Assembly (NCBI GenBank): GCA_001510135.1
Contig: LFER01000060.1
Coordinates: 1 to 46,115 of the forward strand
Reading direction: 5' to 3'
Source: Alphaproteobacteria bacterium casp-alpha6
Lineage (GTDB): Bacteria; Pseudomonadota; Alphaproteobacteria; Rhodobacterales; Rhodobacteraceae
DNA: 46,115 nt
The number at the start of each line of letters is the position of its first letter. The stretch's first letter is position 1. Made by a program: the position numbers and the translations under genes. Positions 17,799 through 26,470 of the stretch are shown in pieces. Under the pieces are notes generated by a model. The model made no database searches and was not told where the DNA came from. It saw nothing but the letters and a program-made list of their open reading frames with translations.

Positions 17799-18974
17799 GT
17801 GGATAACAGCGACATAAAGCAATGGTTCATCTTGATTGGCCTCCTTCTTGGGGTGACCGTTACAAATGGTTTTGCGCGATTTGCCTATGGGTTACTCTTG
17901 CCTGCGATGCAGGCTGAAATGGGATGGAATTACGGCGAAGCGGGCTGGTTAAGTACGATAAATGCGTTTGGTTATATTCTAGGTGCCATTCTCACAATGG
18001 TCATGGTGAGAAATATTTCCTCTCAAAAACTATTTGCCTTCGGGTTGGTCACCACATCCGCTGTCTTAACCTTGACGGGCTTATTTGCCGATATTGTGAT
18101 GCAGTATCTCCTGCGGTTTTTGGCTGGGATCTTCGGTGCAATTTCATTTTCAACTGCTGGTGCGCTTGCGTCTGGTTTATTTAAAGATAATCCCAAGCGT
18201 AACGCCCTCTCTATTGCCATTCTTTTTGGAACAGGAGGTGGATTGGGCATTGTGTTGGCGGCGTTGGTTATTCCTCTTTTACTGGATTTTCGCGGGAATT
18301 CAGCATGGCCGCTTTGCTGGTTGGTTATCGGTCTTGTGAGTATTTTATTTTCCCCGTTCGGTCTTTGGGCAGCACGCAATTTGCATGTGACAACCACTGT
18401 CGTATCCACAAAGCAATGTTTGCCTTTTTCTAAAATGTTGCCGGAATTTATCGGTTATGCCTCTTTTGGTGTGGGATATATTGTCTACTTGACGTTTCTC
18501 TCCGCGTGGATGGTGTCGCAGTCTATGAGTGCTCTGTCTATGGCATTGATCTGGGTTCTTCTTGGGGTTTGCATATGCCTATCCCCCTTTGTTTGGAAAC
18601 CTGTCTTTGCGAAGTTTGATAATGGTGTACCGCTTTCTGTCATTTTGACCTGCATAGCGATCGGGTCAAGTATCCCGATGGTGTCATCTGGGTTAGGGGG
18701 GCTGATCGTTTCCGCGACAATATTTGGCATTTCGGTATTTATGGCGCCCGGGGCCATCACGAATTTCACACGAAAAAACCTGCCAGAGCGTCTGTGGGCT
18801 TTTTCTATAAGCTTATTTACAGTGGTTTTTGCGATTGCACAGACAGTTGGCCCATACCTCGCAGGAGCTGTCGGCGATATATTTGACAACATCGGCGTTG
18901 GCTTACTTATGGCCTCTTTTATCTTACTGTTTGGCGCAGTAATCTCATTGCGTCAAAAGCGGCTAGATGAATGA
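17799..18974 (+). CDS. MFS transporter, YbfB/YjiJ-like
   Basis: A 391-residue 12-helix major facilitator protein of the inner membrane. It begins at a GTG with only a weak AGAG upstream. The first helix contains TNGFARFAYGLLLPAMQAEMGWNYGEAGWL, a pattern typical of the YbfB/YjiJ group, and the A-like motif region is MVRNISSQKLF. Helices alternate regularly through LLMASFILLFGAVISL at the end. Substrate is unknown. It is divergent from the flavodoxin-like oxidoreductase gene, which may hint at a shared stress or aromatic response, but no regulator gene is adjacent. Confidence 0.82.
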   Translation: MDNSDIKQWFILIGLLLGVTVTNGFARFAYGLLLPAMQAEMGWNYGEAGWLSTINAFGYILGAILTMVMVRNISSQKLFAFGLVTTSAVLTLTGLFADIVMQYLLRFLAGIFGAISFSTAGALASGLFKDNPKRNALSIAILFGTGGGLGIVLAALVIPLLLDFRGNSAWPLCWLVIGLVSILFSPFGLWAARNLHVTTTVVSTKQCLPFSKMLPEFIGYASFGVGYIVYLTFLSAWMVSQSMSALSMALIWVLLGVCICLSPFVWKPVFAKFDNGVPLSVILTCIAIGSSIPMVSSGLGGLIVSATIFGISVFMAPGAITNFTRKNLPERLWAFSISLFTVVFAIAQTVGPYLAGAVGDIFDNIGVGLLMASFILLFGAVISLRQKRLDE

Positions 18975-19016
18975 ATGAAGGGCCCCAAGCCTCCAAAACA
19001 GCGCTTAAAATAAGCA

Positions 19017-19045
19017 TGGTCCACGCCCTTTCACAACGTGGGCCA
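19017..19045. terminator. Hairpin between convergent genes
   Basis: TGGTCCACG (19017-19025), 11-nt loop, CGTGGGCCA (19037-19045): nine pairs including one G-U. It lies between the MFS gene and the convergent small membrane protein gene; no clear T-run. Confidence 0.4.
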
Positions 19046-19065
19046 CAACGTTAATTCATCCTTTG

Positions 19066-19473
19066 TCAGCCGACAGCTTCGCTCTCATCAGGTGCGCGTT
19101 TTGCGTAAAACGCGAAGGCGATGATTAGGAATACCACACTTTGAAAGAAAAACGGATTTTGCATCAGTGCAACACCCGATGTGAGTGTCAAATACAACCC
19201 GCCAACGGCAAAGATTCCCCATCCTCCGGTGTGGGTCACCATGAATTCAGAGCAGTTATCGGGCGTAATATGAGGGGCTGTTCGGTAAATCCACCAAACA
19301 ATCGCAAAAAGCGCCAAGCCAAGTTGCTGTGTCTGACCTATGCCAAGCTCATTGACCATTTCTTCTGGGACAAGCATTAAAGAAAAATATGAGCTAGGCG
19401 CTAAGAAAAACCAAAGTCCATAAATTATTCCAGCTGCTCTGGTGAACATCATCATATTACTTTGTAGTGTCAT
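19066..19473 (-). CDS. Small four-helix membrane protein, unknown function
   Basis: A 135-residue protein with hydrophobic segments at about residues 13-33, 48-65, 82-101 and 108-124, and a short acidic C-terminus. I do not recognise a family with confidence; the arrangement is like small DoxX/DUF-type membrane proteins. GCAGGAG lies 6 nt before the ATG, so it is probably translated. It is convergent with the MFS gene and followed by a hairpin. Confidence 0.65.
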   Translation of the reverse strand: MTLQSNMMMFTRAAGIIYGLWFFLAPSSYFSLMLVPEEMVNELGIGQTQQLGLALFAIVWWIYRTAPHITPDNCSEFMVTHTGGWGIFAVGGLYLTLTSGVALMQNPFFFQSVVFLIIAFAFYAKRAPDESEAVG

Positions 19474-19791
19474 TTATAACTCCTGCGTTGGCTACACATT
19501 CGCCACATATCTAGCGTGCCGATGTCAGGCGATTACCATATTTTGTGCTAAAAGGCCAATTTTCTTTCAAAAAAAATACTCAATACGATAAAGATATATC
19601 CATGGTTCAGCGGATAGCGGAAATTGGTGTCCTGCGACATCGGATAACATAATGTGTTATTTGCTTCGTGGGTTAAGAGATCTTTATCCCGTATAAAGTT
19701 ACATAACATTTTGAAGTTAATAAGAATAAATGAAGTTATTTGTTTCGAACTTGCCTTCGGTTGAAGAATTATTGGATTAACTGTCCTTAAA
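19474..19791. other. AT-rich intergenic region, no gene seen
   Basis: 318 bp between the small membrane protein gene and the end of the cyclase gene. It is AT-rich with several T- and A-runs and a short ACATAATGT palindrome near 19650. I see no convincing frame, RNA gene or terminator. Confidence 0.5.
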
Positions 19792-21087
19792 TTATTTTGT
19801 CCCGACAGATGTATCGTTTTTTAATAACTTCTCAAATTCTTTTTCAATTTCTTTCAATTCAATAATTGCTGCATTGATGTCGGATGTATCAAAGATATCA
19901 ATAGAAACGCGATTGCCAAATTTCTTATAATTTGACTGTTGCCTAAGCAAACTGGATGTGGCGTCTTTTGAAACGGTATAGGTGTTGATCGGTCTGGAAA
20001 AACCCTTGGGGGTGACGGTTTTAAAGGGCGTGCACTCTATGTCACTTGAAATAAGCTCAAAGCATTGTTCTGAAACGACGATCTCGCCTGGTGAGGCTAA
20101 AGACTCAAGGCGTGCCGCCAGATTTACCGGACTCCCAAAGGCGGTGTAATCAAGACGTTGCTGTGAACCAAAATCTCCGACCGTACAATAACCCGTGGAT
20201 ATTCCCATCCGTACCTGTATCTCTTCTCCTATTCCTAGGTTTTTCCAATAATCCTGAAGTTCGCCCACACGTTGTTGCATACGAATAGCCATTTTTGCGC
20301 AGTTCAGCGCATCTTGTCGATCTCCTTCAGATTTTGGATCTCCAAAAAATACCATCACCGCATCCCCAATAAACTTATCGATGGTTCCACCAAATTCTAT
20401 TGCGATATTTGTCATTTCGGAGAGGTAATTGTTGACAAGCTTTGCCAAGAGTTCTGGTTCAAGCGTGTCGCTCATATCGGTGAAGCGCACGATGTCAGAA
20501 AAGAAAACAGTAAGGTTTTTGCGCTTATGTTTTTTGCTGCCCTCATCGGCGTCTTCGAAAATACTACTGTAAACCTGCGGTGAGAGATAGCTTGCAAGCC
20601 TCTTTGAGATTGCCTCCAGACGTTCGCTTTTCTGCTTTATCAATTCTTGATTTCGAAGCTGTTCCTCAATTAACTTTTCTTTTTCTTTCCTAAGGGTATC
20701 TTCGTTTGTTCGATCAACAAATTGCCCTTGAATGCCATGTAGAAAAGAAAAATCAGAACTTTGCGTGATCGTGGATAAAAGTGAGTAGACTTTTATTTCA
20801 CCGTTTTGCTCAATCTCAAGCCTTGGCAATAAGACTTGACCATTTTCCTTAATGGTTTTCGTGAATTCTTGCTGAACTTCGTCAGGCAATCCCAATGCTT
20901 TCAATATGTCTGGAAAATATACGCCCTGTAAATTACCCAATGCAGGGAAGAAGTTTCGAAAATTCTTATTCACTCGTACGACGTTAAAGTCTTTATCAGC
21001 AAAATATGCTGCGGTAATGGCATTTTCAAAGTTGAAAAAGCTCAGGTCGATAACCTTTTTTGAATTAAAAAATTCTTCTAATACCAT
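19792..21087 (-). CDS. Adenylate/guanylate cyclase (class III) with PAS-like sensor and coiled coil
   Basis: A 431-residue soluble signalling enzyme making cAMP or cGMP. The N-terminal 15-125 region is PAS-like (AAYFADKDFNVVRVNKNFRNFFPAL). A charged coiled coil at about 130-165 leads to the catalytic homology domain (about 190-375). Metal-binding aspartates are in FFSDIVRFTDMS (D198) and IGDAVMVFFGD (D242); the lysine K238 and DYTAFGSPVNLAARLE fit active class III cyclases. I start at ATG 21087 because GGAGG stands 8 nt upstream; the 20 codons before it lack support. The nrtS gene is upstream on the same strand, so nitrate uptake and cyclic nucleotide output may be linked. Confidence 0.87.
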   Translation of the reverse strand: MVLEEFFNSKKVIDLSFFNFENAITAAYFADKDFNVVRVNKNFRNFFPALGNLQGVYFPDILKALGLPDEVQQEFTKTIKENGQVLLPRLEIEQNGEIKVYSLLSTITQSSDFSFLHGIQGQFVDRTNEDTLRKEKEKLIEEQLRNQELIKQKSERLEAISKRLASYLSPQVYSSIFEDADEGSKKHKRKNLTVFFSDIVRFTDMSDTLEPELLAKLVNNYLSEMTNIAIEFGGTIDKFIGDAVMVFFGDPKSEGDRQDALNCAKMAIRMQQRVGELQDYWKNLGIGEEIQVRMGISTGYCTVGDFGSQQRLDYTAFGSPVNLAARLESLASPGEIVVSEQCFELISSDIECTPFKTVTPKGFSRPINTYTVSKDATSSLLRQQSNYKKFGNRVSIDIFDTSDINAAIIELKEIEKEFEKLLKNDTSVGTK

Positions 21088-21295
21088 TGGATTTCCTCCG
21101 AAGGTTTTTTTTAAGAACGCCACATTGGCGACCGTGCCTGGTGCCAAACCATCCTCTGAGTGAGGCCTATCATATTATTCGCATAATAAATATCATTCTG
21201 CAATTTTTTGATCTGTTTCACGCATCATGGATATCACCCTGCGCCTTAAAAAAATATGGAATATTTGCAGTGAATGACGTTGTAAGTTTGGAAGT

Positions 21296-21526
21296 TTATG
21301 TTCTGGATAACTTTCCCAAAACCGATCCCCAAGTCGTCACGACATAAGGCACGCAATATGTGAGAATGACCTTTGTTATGGGCGGGTATTTTCCGATTAA
21401 AAGGGTCTCCCAGTGATTTATTGCCGTCAAAATCGTGCCAACCACACATGCTGTCAAAAACGCCTTCCGTGGCGTTCCATCAGTAATTGAAAGTTCAATG
21501 TACTCTTTCGCAGTGCGGAACTTCAT
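21296..21526 (-). CDS. nrtS: Probable nitrate/nitrite transporter NrtS
   Basis: A 76-residue membrane protein with two hydrophobic helices. The segment AFLTACVVGTILTAINHWETLLIG and the following ILTYCVPYVVTTWGSVLGKL match what I recall of the NrtS family, small bispecific nitrate/nitrite transporters first studied in cyanobacteria and also present in proteobacteria. A plausible sigma-70 promoter lies just upstream and an AGGG site precedes the ATG. It is followed 208 nt later by the cyclase gene on the same strand. The family assignment is by memory of its motifs and should be checked by profile search. Confidence 0.6.
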   Translation of the reverse strand: MKFRTAKEYIELSITDGTPRKAFLTACVVGTILTAINHWETLLIGKYPPITKVILTYCVPYVVTTWGSVLGKLSRT

Positions 21527-21558
21527 ATCGTTTTGCCCTGTTTTAATGAAACATGCAG

Positions 21559-21587
21559 AGTATACCGGTCTACCCCCATTGAGTCGA
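21559..21587 (-). promoter_or_regulatory. Candidate sigma-70 promoter of nrtS
   Basis: On the minus strand, TCGACT (21582-21587), 17-nt spacer, TATACT (21559-21564). The -10 hexamer matches 5 of 6 consensus bases and the -35 matches 4 of 6. It would give an untranslated leader of about 25-30 nt before the nrtS ATG. Confidence 0.5.
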
Positions 21588-21820
21588 GCCGCCTTTCGTC
21601 GTCAAATTTTATGTTAAAGATCATTTGTGAAAAGTAACTTACAGAAATATTTATCATTTTTCTGCGCAGTGCAGCTTGGAGTATATTTTGAATAACAGGG
21701 GATACCCCAGCTCCGAATTTTGCGCAGGCATATTTAAACACATCCTGTTGGTGCCTACCTAGACGGGTAAACCGATCTCATTCTTTGGTGCCTCGTATCA
21801 GGTATCTGCCACTAAAGAGA

Positions 21821-21854
21821 CCCAGTGATCAAAGCAGCCTGTCTGATCACTGGG
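21821..21854 (-). terminator. Eleven-base-pair hairpin after the 21882 gene
   Basis: CCCAGTGATCA (21821-21831), 12-nt loop, TGATCACTGGG (21844-21854): a perfect stem 27 nt after the stop of the minus-strand membrane protein gene. The following minus-strand bases TCTCTTTAG are only moderately T-rich. Confidence 0.6.
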
Positions 21855-21881
21855 GATTTTAGGTTCGCTCGAAATGACCCG

Positions 21882-22265
21882 CTAGAACCAACCGAAAATT
21901 TCGCCCAATTGTGTTAATGCGGTTGCACCAAAAATAAGCGTAACGACACTTTTGAACATACTCCAGGGCGCACTTAGGAATTTGCTACCAAAATTTGTCA
22001 CAGCTTCTTCTTCGTCCATGTCATCGGCGTTCGCCTTTAGATCGTCCATGCAGTCGAATGAGTTAATCATAACAAACACAAACGTTCCAACGACGATCGC
22101 CGCGACAGCCAAGCCTGGGTAATGGCCCCCTTGGGATAAAATGTATAAGGTGGCTAAATTGCTGAATATAGCCAAGGTAAAACCCCAATATAGATCGCGT
22201 CCACGCATCGCTCCAAATTGTTGTCTGCGATCTCTGTCAGCGGGTGTATTCATTTTATTTGACAT
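21882..22265 (-). CDS. Small membrane protein, unknown function
   Basis: A 127-residue protein with hydrophobic helices at about 28-45, 50-67 and 105-122, separated by an acidic loop (DDLKANADDMDEEEAVTNF). The N-terminus is polar (MSNKMNTPADRDRRQQFGAM). No family recognised. GGAGAG precedes the ATG. It lies 23 nt after the DUF6176-like gene and 400 nt from the cupin gene on the same strand, so these three may form an operon. A strong hairpin follows it. Confidence 0.65.
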   Translation of the reverse strand: MSNKMNTPADRDRRQQFGAMRGRDLYWGFTLAIFSNLATLYILSQGGHYPGLAVAAIVVGTFVFVMINSFDCMDDLKANADDMDEEEAVTNFGSKFLSAPWSMFKSVVTLIFGATALTQLGEIFGWF

Positions 22266-22288
22266 TTTTTCTCTCCGTTTTTCGGTCT

Positions 22289-22612
22289 TTATGCTCGACT
22301 ATCAAATATTAATTCCGGCAATGGCGGGGGTGGGGCGTGAACATCCAATCCGTGAACATCCAATGCAAACTCAGCAAAATCTGGCGGCATTGAAGAGGTG
22401 ATCTTTGCCCAACTCTCTGCCGGATTGTCCCCTTCAAGCGTGATAATCAAAAAGTCCCCTGCTGGCGTGTTTTGAACAAAGGTCCTTTCGTGCACTCCTG
22501 CCAACTCTCTTGACTGGGCAAAATCCGGAGTGGACTTAACTTGATTTATCATTGCCTGCCATTTTTCCATCTTCCCTGGCAAAATAGGCATACAGAGCGC
22601 GAGAATCGCCAT
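22289..22612 (-). CDS. DUF6176-like small protein
   Basis: A 107-residue soluble protein with the segment VHERTFVQNTPAGDFLIITLEGDNPAESW and the C-terminal VHGLDVHAPPPPLPELIFDSRA. This resembles a conserved family of small alpha-beta-barrel-like proteins of unknown function (DUF6176, from memory). AGGAG precedes the ATG. The C-terminal LDVHGLDVHA arises from a near-perfect 15-bp tandem repeat at about 22335-22365, which is in frame and may be ancestral. It is followed by the 127-residue membrane protein gene. Confidence 0.65.
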   Translation of the reverse strand: MAILALCMPILPGKMEKWQAMINQVKSTPDFAQSRELAGVHERTFVQNTPAGDFLIITLEGDNPAESWAKITSSMPPDFAEFALDVHGLDVHAPPPPLPELIFDSRA

Positions 22613-22700
22613 GTGGTTTCTCCTAAATTAATTGTGTGAGGTCTGTCTTCGCGTGAGCGGAAAAGACTGACCTCACGATTATGATTGACGTGATTTAGGT

Positions 22701-23075
22701 TTAGCCTTCGCCACGTGTCCAAGCGGCAAATTCTTTGCCAGACGTGGAAAACTCTACGCCAATGACTGGTTCATTCCCGACAACCCAGGCATCATGCCCC
22801 GGGGCAAAACGATAGGCGTCACCAGCGCTCACCGTGATTTCGGATCCGTCGTCAGAGACAACATGAAGTGTTCCCTGAAGAACCATGCCAATATGTCCAG
22901 CTTGACAGCTATGCGTTTCAACATGCGGTTTGATGCACTCTGACCATTTCCAGCCGGGTTGAAGGTTAACTTTTGTCAGGCTCACGGCGCCAAAATTTAT
23001 CGTCGCGCCGTGCGTTTTGTCTGGCGTTTGCGATCCATCCGGACTGGACCATGATTTTTTCTCTAAAGTAGACAT
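22701..23075 (-). CDS. Cupin-domain protein
   Basis: A 124-residue single-domain cupin. The first cupin motif region reads PHVETHSCQAGHIGMVLQGTLHV, with histidines suited to metal binding, and the second reads GDAYRFAPGHDAWVVGNEPVIGVEF. The fold binds small molecules or metals and covers enzymes as well as binding proteins, so the function is open. GGGAG precedes the ATG. It heads a possible three-gene minus-strand unit with the DUF6176-like and small membrane protein genes; 88 nt separate it from the next. Confidence 0.78.
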   Translation of the reverse strand: MSTLEKKSWSSPDGSQTPDKTHGATINFGAVSLTKVNLQPGWKWSECIKPHVETHSCQAGHIGMVLQGTLHVVSDDGSEITVSAGDAYRFAPGHDAWVVGNEPVIGVEFSTSGKEFAAWTRGEG

Positions 23076-23461
23076 TTAACTTCTCCCTGTTGTTTTGTTT
23101 TGCCTGAACACGCAGAAATTAAATAAAGCTATATCAGGGAAAAACGTGTGCCCAAGACATTTGGGCCAGAGCGTGTTTAAGACATCAAAGCGGGTATCGA
23201 ATCACATTGATACCGATTCACCGGACCGGTCGCTTTCGGCCCTTCCTCATATAGCGAATTGTAATCTTCCCATGTTGGCTTCGTGGACGATAACACAGTC
23301 TCGTAAAATTACCAAATTGATATAAAATAAGGGGTGTGCCGTGGGGTGATTGCCGCAAAAATTGATATACCCACGGTGACATTTATCCGCGTCTGGTTTT
23401 TGTAAAGGCAGTGCGCTAGGCTTTGAAAGAGTTAGTTCGCTTTTTCCAATGGGAGAAAAAC
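23076..23461. other. Divergent intergenic region, no gene seen
   Basis: 386 bp between the cupin gene (minus) and the disrupted hydrolase gene (plus). It contains an inverted repeat GGTATC (23193-23198) and GATACC (23209-23214) with a 10-nt spacer, and an AT-rich stretch at about 23305-23330. A 76-codon plus-strand frame from 23095 shows no coding features. Confidence 0.45.
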
Positions 23462-24362
23462 ATGTTCATCGAAAAAGAGTTTTTTTCTGAAGGTGCAACG
23501 CTGAAAGGCCGGTGGTACGGTGCAGAAAATGGCCCTAAAGGCCATGCATTGCGATGTGCCACGGACCTCTGCCACAATCACGATGTGTTTGTCTGACTAT
23601 GCATCAGAATTTCAAAAAAACGGCTTTAACGTCTTCTTATTTGATCACGCTGGATTTGGCGCAAGTGGTGGAGCAGTGCGCCAAAGGATCAATCCTTGGG
23701 TTCAAGCCAAAGGTATTTTGGATGCCGTAGATTTTGTGCGCACTTTAGATCAGCATCACAATGGAAGAATTGTCCTTTGGGGCGACAGTTTTGCGGGGAT
23801 GCTTGTCCTGACGGTTGGCGCGGTTGTGAAAGATCTGGCTGGCATCGTGTCCTTCACGGCGTCGTGTGGTTTAACGATATTAGACGTTGACGATCCGGAA
23901 AAAGATTTTGAAACATTCAAAACGATATTTGAGGCGGGGGAGTTTGAAAGGTTCAAGGATTTTTCCCGAGAAGGTCCAATGCCTGTTGTGTCTGCGGATC
24001 AAATGAACATACCCTCGCTGCTGACCCCGATCCAAGCATTCAGGTGGTTCATCGACCAAGGTGGTAAATTCAACACCGGTTGGGAAAATCATGTAACACG
24101 GGTGATCCCACAAACGGATGTCCCGTTGACACCTTTGCTCACGGTCCCGTTCATAAAGGCGCCTGTTTTGATGATGTTAGGCAAGGATGACGAAATGCCT
24201 TTGATCAGTCGGGATGTGCAATTGGAGGTTTTTGAACGCATCGGCGGCAAAAAGGAGTTTTATGAAATAGACGGTGGGCATTTTGGGGCAATTTATCCGC
24301 ATACACCGCTCTTTTACGAAGCGATTGCGCGCCAAAGCGTATTCATAAGGTCATTGCCGTGA
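23462..24362 (+). pseudogene. Alpha/beta-hydrolase gene disrupted by two one-base deletions
   Basis: The gene should begin at ATG 23462 (GGGAG upstream): MFIEKEFFSEGATLKGRWYG and so on. This frame runs into a stop near 23597, while the remainder of the hydrolase is read from 23565 on in another frame. Between them, 23551-23565 reads AMCHG in the third frame. Adding one A after 23548 and one A after 23565 restores a continuous GHAIAMCHGTSATITMCLSDYA, with the HG oxyanion-hole motif. The rest carries the nucleophile elbow GDSFAG, an acid in MLGKDDEMP and the catalytic histidine in IDGGHFGAIYP. Restored length is about 300 residues, normal for this family. It is either a fresh pseudogene or a sequencing artefact at AA pairs. 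A GTG at 23520 could give an N-terminally altered protein. Confidence 0.85.
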
Positions 24363-24522
24363 CGGCTTTTTTCCAGAAATATAGCCCGAATGGTTCCGCC
24401 GGTTCTTAAAATTCATCCAGTTTGGAAAACAGGACTTGCGCACGCTACGATATATTCCACAGGCGCCACGCCTGCTTGGTGCGCCATGCTCAAAACCATA
24501 AAATCATTTTGGAATGTACAAG

Positions 24523-24597
24523 TGGCAGCCCGTAGGGGAATCGAACCCCTCTTTCCAGGTTGAAAACCTGGCGTCCTAACCGATAGACGAACGGGCC
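24523..24597 (-). tRNA. tRNA-Glu (UUC)
   Basis: On the minus strand the cloverleaf reads GGCCCGT (acceptor), a D arm, the anticodon arm CCAGG-TTTTCAA-CCTGG with anticodon TTC, the T arm GGGG-TTCGATT-CCCC, and ACGGGCT-G with encoded CCA (24523-24525). The first pair is G-U. It lies just 3' of recJ and marks the border between the AT-rich accessory stretch and the housekeeping block. Confidence 0.96.
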
Positions 24598-24707
24598 ATG
24601 GTCATGCCATGCGCGGTCTTTAGGCAAACGACCGAGCGCTTGCAAGAGGAAATTGGTGATTTCAGATAAGTTTTTTGGAAGAAACCCGAATAGCGGGCGC
24701 TTCTCGC

Positions 24708-26456
24708 TTAATTCGTTGTGGCTGGTGCGGCGTCTTCTAGGCGCATCTGTACCGAACGTCGCCCCTGCCATTCATTCAATTCAAGCCGACCCACCAGATG
24801 AAATCGCCGCCCGTCATGATTTGAAATGGCCTGACCGAGGGGGCTGTCGAATGTGTCAAAGGCAATAGCGTCGATTTGTGTGCCCAGCCCATCGCCAAAT
24901 CTGACTTTTAGATGATTTTGACCGACTTGTTTTGCAAAGGTTATCATCACATCCGCAAAGGCAAAGCGCGGAGCAGGAGAGCCGGCGCCAAACGGGCCGG
25001 CTTTATCCAATATTTCCACAAACTCCACAGTTGCGGCAGAGGGCATCAGTACTGTGTCGATGCGCAGGCTGGTGCGGCTTTTCTCGTCAAGTCCTTGCCG
25101 TTTTATCAGGGCTGCCAGCTTTTCCATAGCCGTTTCGATGCTGCCTTCGGCCACGCTAAGGCCTGCAGCCATTTTATGTCCCCCTCCTTTAATCAGCACA
25201 CCCTGCGCGGCGAGGTTTTGTATCGCTGCACCAAGGTCGATGCCGCTCACTGATCTGCCTGATCCTTTTCCTTCCCCGTCTTCTATACCGATGACCACGG
25301 CTGGCCGCCCTGCGGCTTCTTTAAGACGGGATGCCACAATGCCCACAACGCCCGGATGCCATCCTTCCCCTGCAGCCCAGACCAGAGGCGCGTCAAAACC
25401 GCGTGCTTCGGCTTGAGCCAAAGCTTGGGCGCGCACCTCTTCTTCGATCTGGCGGCGCTCTGCGTTCAATGAGTCGAGCCTTGCAGCAAGAATGTCAGCC
25501 TCTTGGGGGTCATCGCTGCTCAAGAGGCGCGCTCCAAGATCGGCCTGTCCAACGCGACCACCTGCATTGATCCTCGGTCCTAAAAGAAAGCCAAGATGGT
25601 ATGGCTTTGGCGCACTGTCCATCTTTGCAATATCGCATAATGCAACCAATCCGGGGCGGGCACGTCGTGCCATAACTTTTAACCCTTGATTGACAAAGGC
25701 TCTGTTCACCCCAATCAAAGGGGCCACATCTGCTACTGTTGCCAAAGCGACAAGATCCAGAGCGTTCATCAAATCGGGCGATTGTGCCCCTTTTTCCCTA
25801 AGCAATCTGCCACATTCCACGAGGCATAGAAACACCACTGCTGCGGCGCATAAATGAGACAGAGCGCCAGTTTCATCCTGCCGGTTTGGGTTCACGACTG
25901 CAACACAATCGGGAAGCGTTTCCGCAGCAAGATGGTGATCAAGCACGATCACATCTGCCGGGCGCGCCGCTGCGATTGGCGCATGGCTCAAGGTGCCGCA
26001 ATCAACGCAAATAATGAGCTCATGGTTTTCAGCAAGTTGGCGCATGGCCGGCTCATTTGGCCCATAGCCTTCGTCGATGCGGTCTGGAACATAAAGCGTT
26101 GCGGGCCTACCCATCGCCTTCAGCCATGTTAAAAGCAATGCTGCAGAGCTCGCCCCATCCACATCGTAATCGGCAAACACTGCGATGCGATCATTGTTGG
26201 CAACAGCACGCAAGATCCGCTCCGCCGCCTTGCTCATATCAAGAACTCCGCGTGGATCTGGTAGAAGGCTTTTGATGAGCGGATCAAGATATGTTTCCAC
26301 GTCATCAGATGGAATGCCAAGGCGTGCCAAAACGAAACACATCGCAAGCGGGAGCTCGGTGTTTTGCATCAAAGCCTGTGCTGCCAGATCCATGGCGTTT
26401 TCTGGTCCAATCCAGCGTTTTTCGCTCAGCGACTGTGAAACACCCAGATAATCCAA
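24708..26456 (-). CDS. recJ: Single-stranded-DNA-specific exonuclease RecJ
   Basis: A 582-residue 5'-3' exonuclease on single-stranded DNA, used in recombination and mismatch repair. DHH-family motifs are visible: AVFADYDVDGASSAALLL (motif I), LIICVDCGT (motif II), VIVLDHHLAAETLP (DHH, motif III) and VVNPNRQDETG, then the DHHA1 region with the RINAGGRVG motif and KGGGHKMAAGLSV. The start is a TTG at 26456, preceded by AGGAG at about 6 nt, giving MDYLGVSQSLSEKRWIGP as in relatives. It starts 14 nt after the glpX stop, in the hom-glpX-recJ block common in this order. Confidence 0.95.
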   Translation of the reverse strand: MDYLGVSQSLSEKRWIGPENAMDLAAQALMQNTELPLAMCFVLARLGIPSDDVETYLDPLIKSLLPDPRGVLDMSKAAERILRAVANNDRIAVFADYDVDGASSAALLLTWLKAMGRPATLYVPDRIDEGYGPNEPAMRQLAENHELIICVDCGTLSHAPIAAARPADVIVLDHHLAAETLPDCVAVVNPNRQDETGALSHLCAAAVVFLCLVECGRLLREKGAQSPDLMNALDLVALATVADVAPLIGVNRAFVNQGLKVMARRARPGLVALCDIAKMDSAPKPYHLGFLLGPRINAGGRVGQADLGARLLSSDDPQEADILAARLDSLNAERRQIEEEVRAQALAQAEARGFDAPLVWAAGEGWHPGVVGIVASRLKEAAGRPAVVIGIEDGEGKGSGRSVSGIDLGAAIQNLAAQGVLIKGGGHKMAAGLSVAEGSIETAMEKLAALIKRQGLDEKSRTSLRIDTVLMPSAATVEFVEILDKAGPFGAGSPAPRFAFADVMITFAKQVGQNHLKVRFGDGLGTQIDAIAFDTFDSPLGQAISNHDGRRFHLVGRLELNEWQGRRSVQMRLEDAAPATTN

Positions 26457-26470
26457 TGGATCTCCTGCAC

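Larger units (their letters stand above)
21527..21881. other. Intergenic region with nrtS promoter, hairpin and a doubtful 72-codon frame
   Basis: 355 bp. A 72-codon minus-strand frame (21523-21741) overlaps the nrtS start by an ATGA, but the promoter candidate for nrtS lies inside it, its sequence shows no domain, and it lacks a good ribosome-binding site; I do not call it a gene. The rest carries the 21821-21854 hairpin. Confidence 0.45.

Noticed and set aside
21523..21741. 72-codon minus-strand frame overlapping the nrtS start
   Set aside because: No domain, no ribosome-binding site, and a good nrtS promoter lies within it.
23095..23325. 76-codon plus-strand frame in the cupin/hydrolase spacer
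   Set aside because: No ribosome-binding site or motif; composition is non-coding.
24523..24597. Attachment site of an integrated element in tRNA-Glu
   Set aside because: No repeat of the tRNA 3' end and no integrase gene were found in the window.
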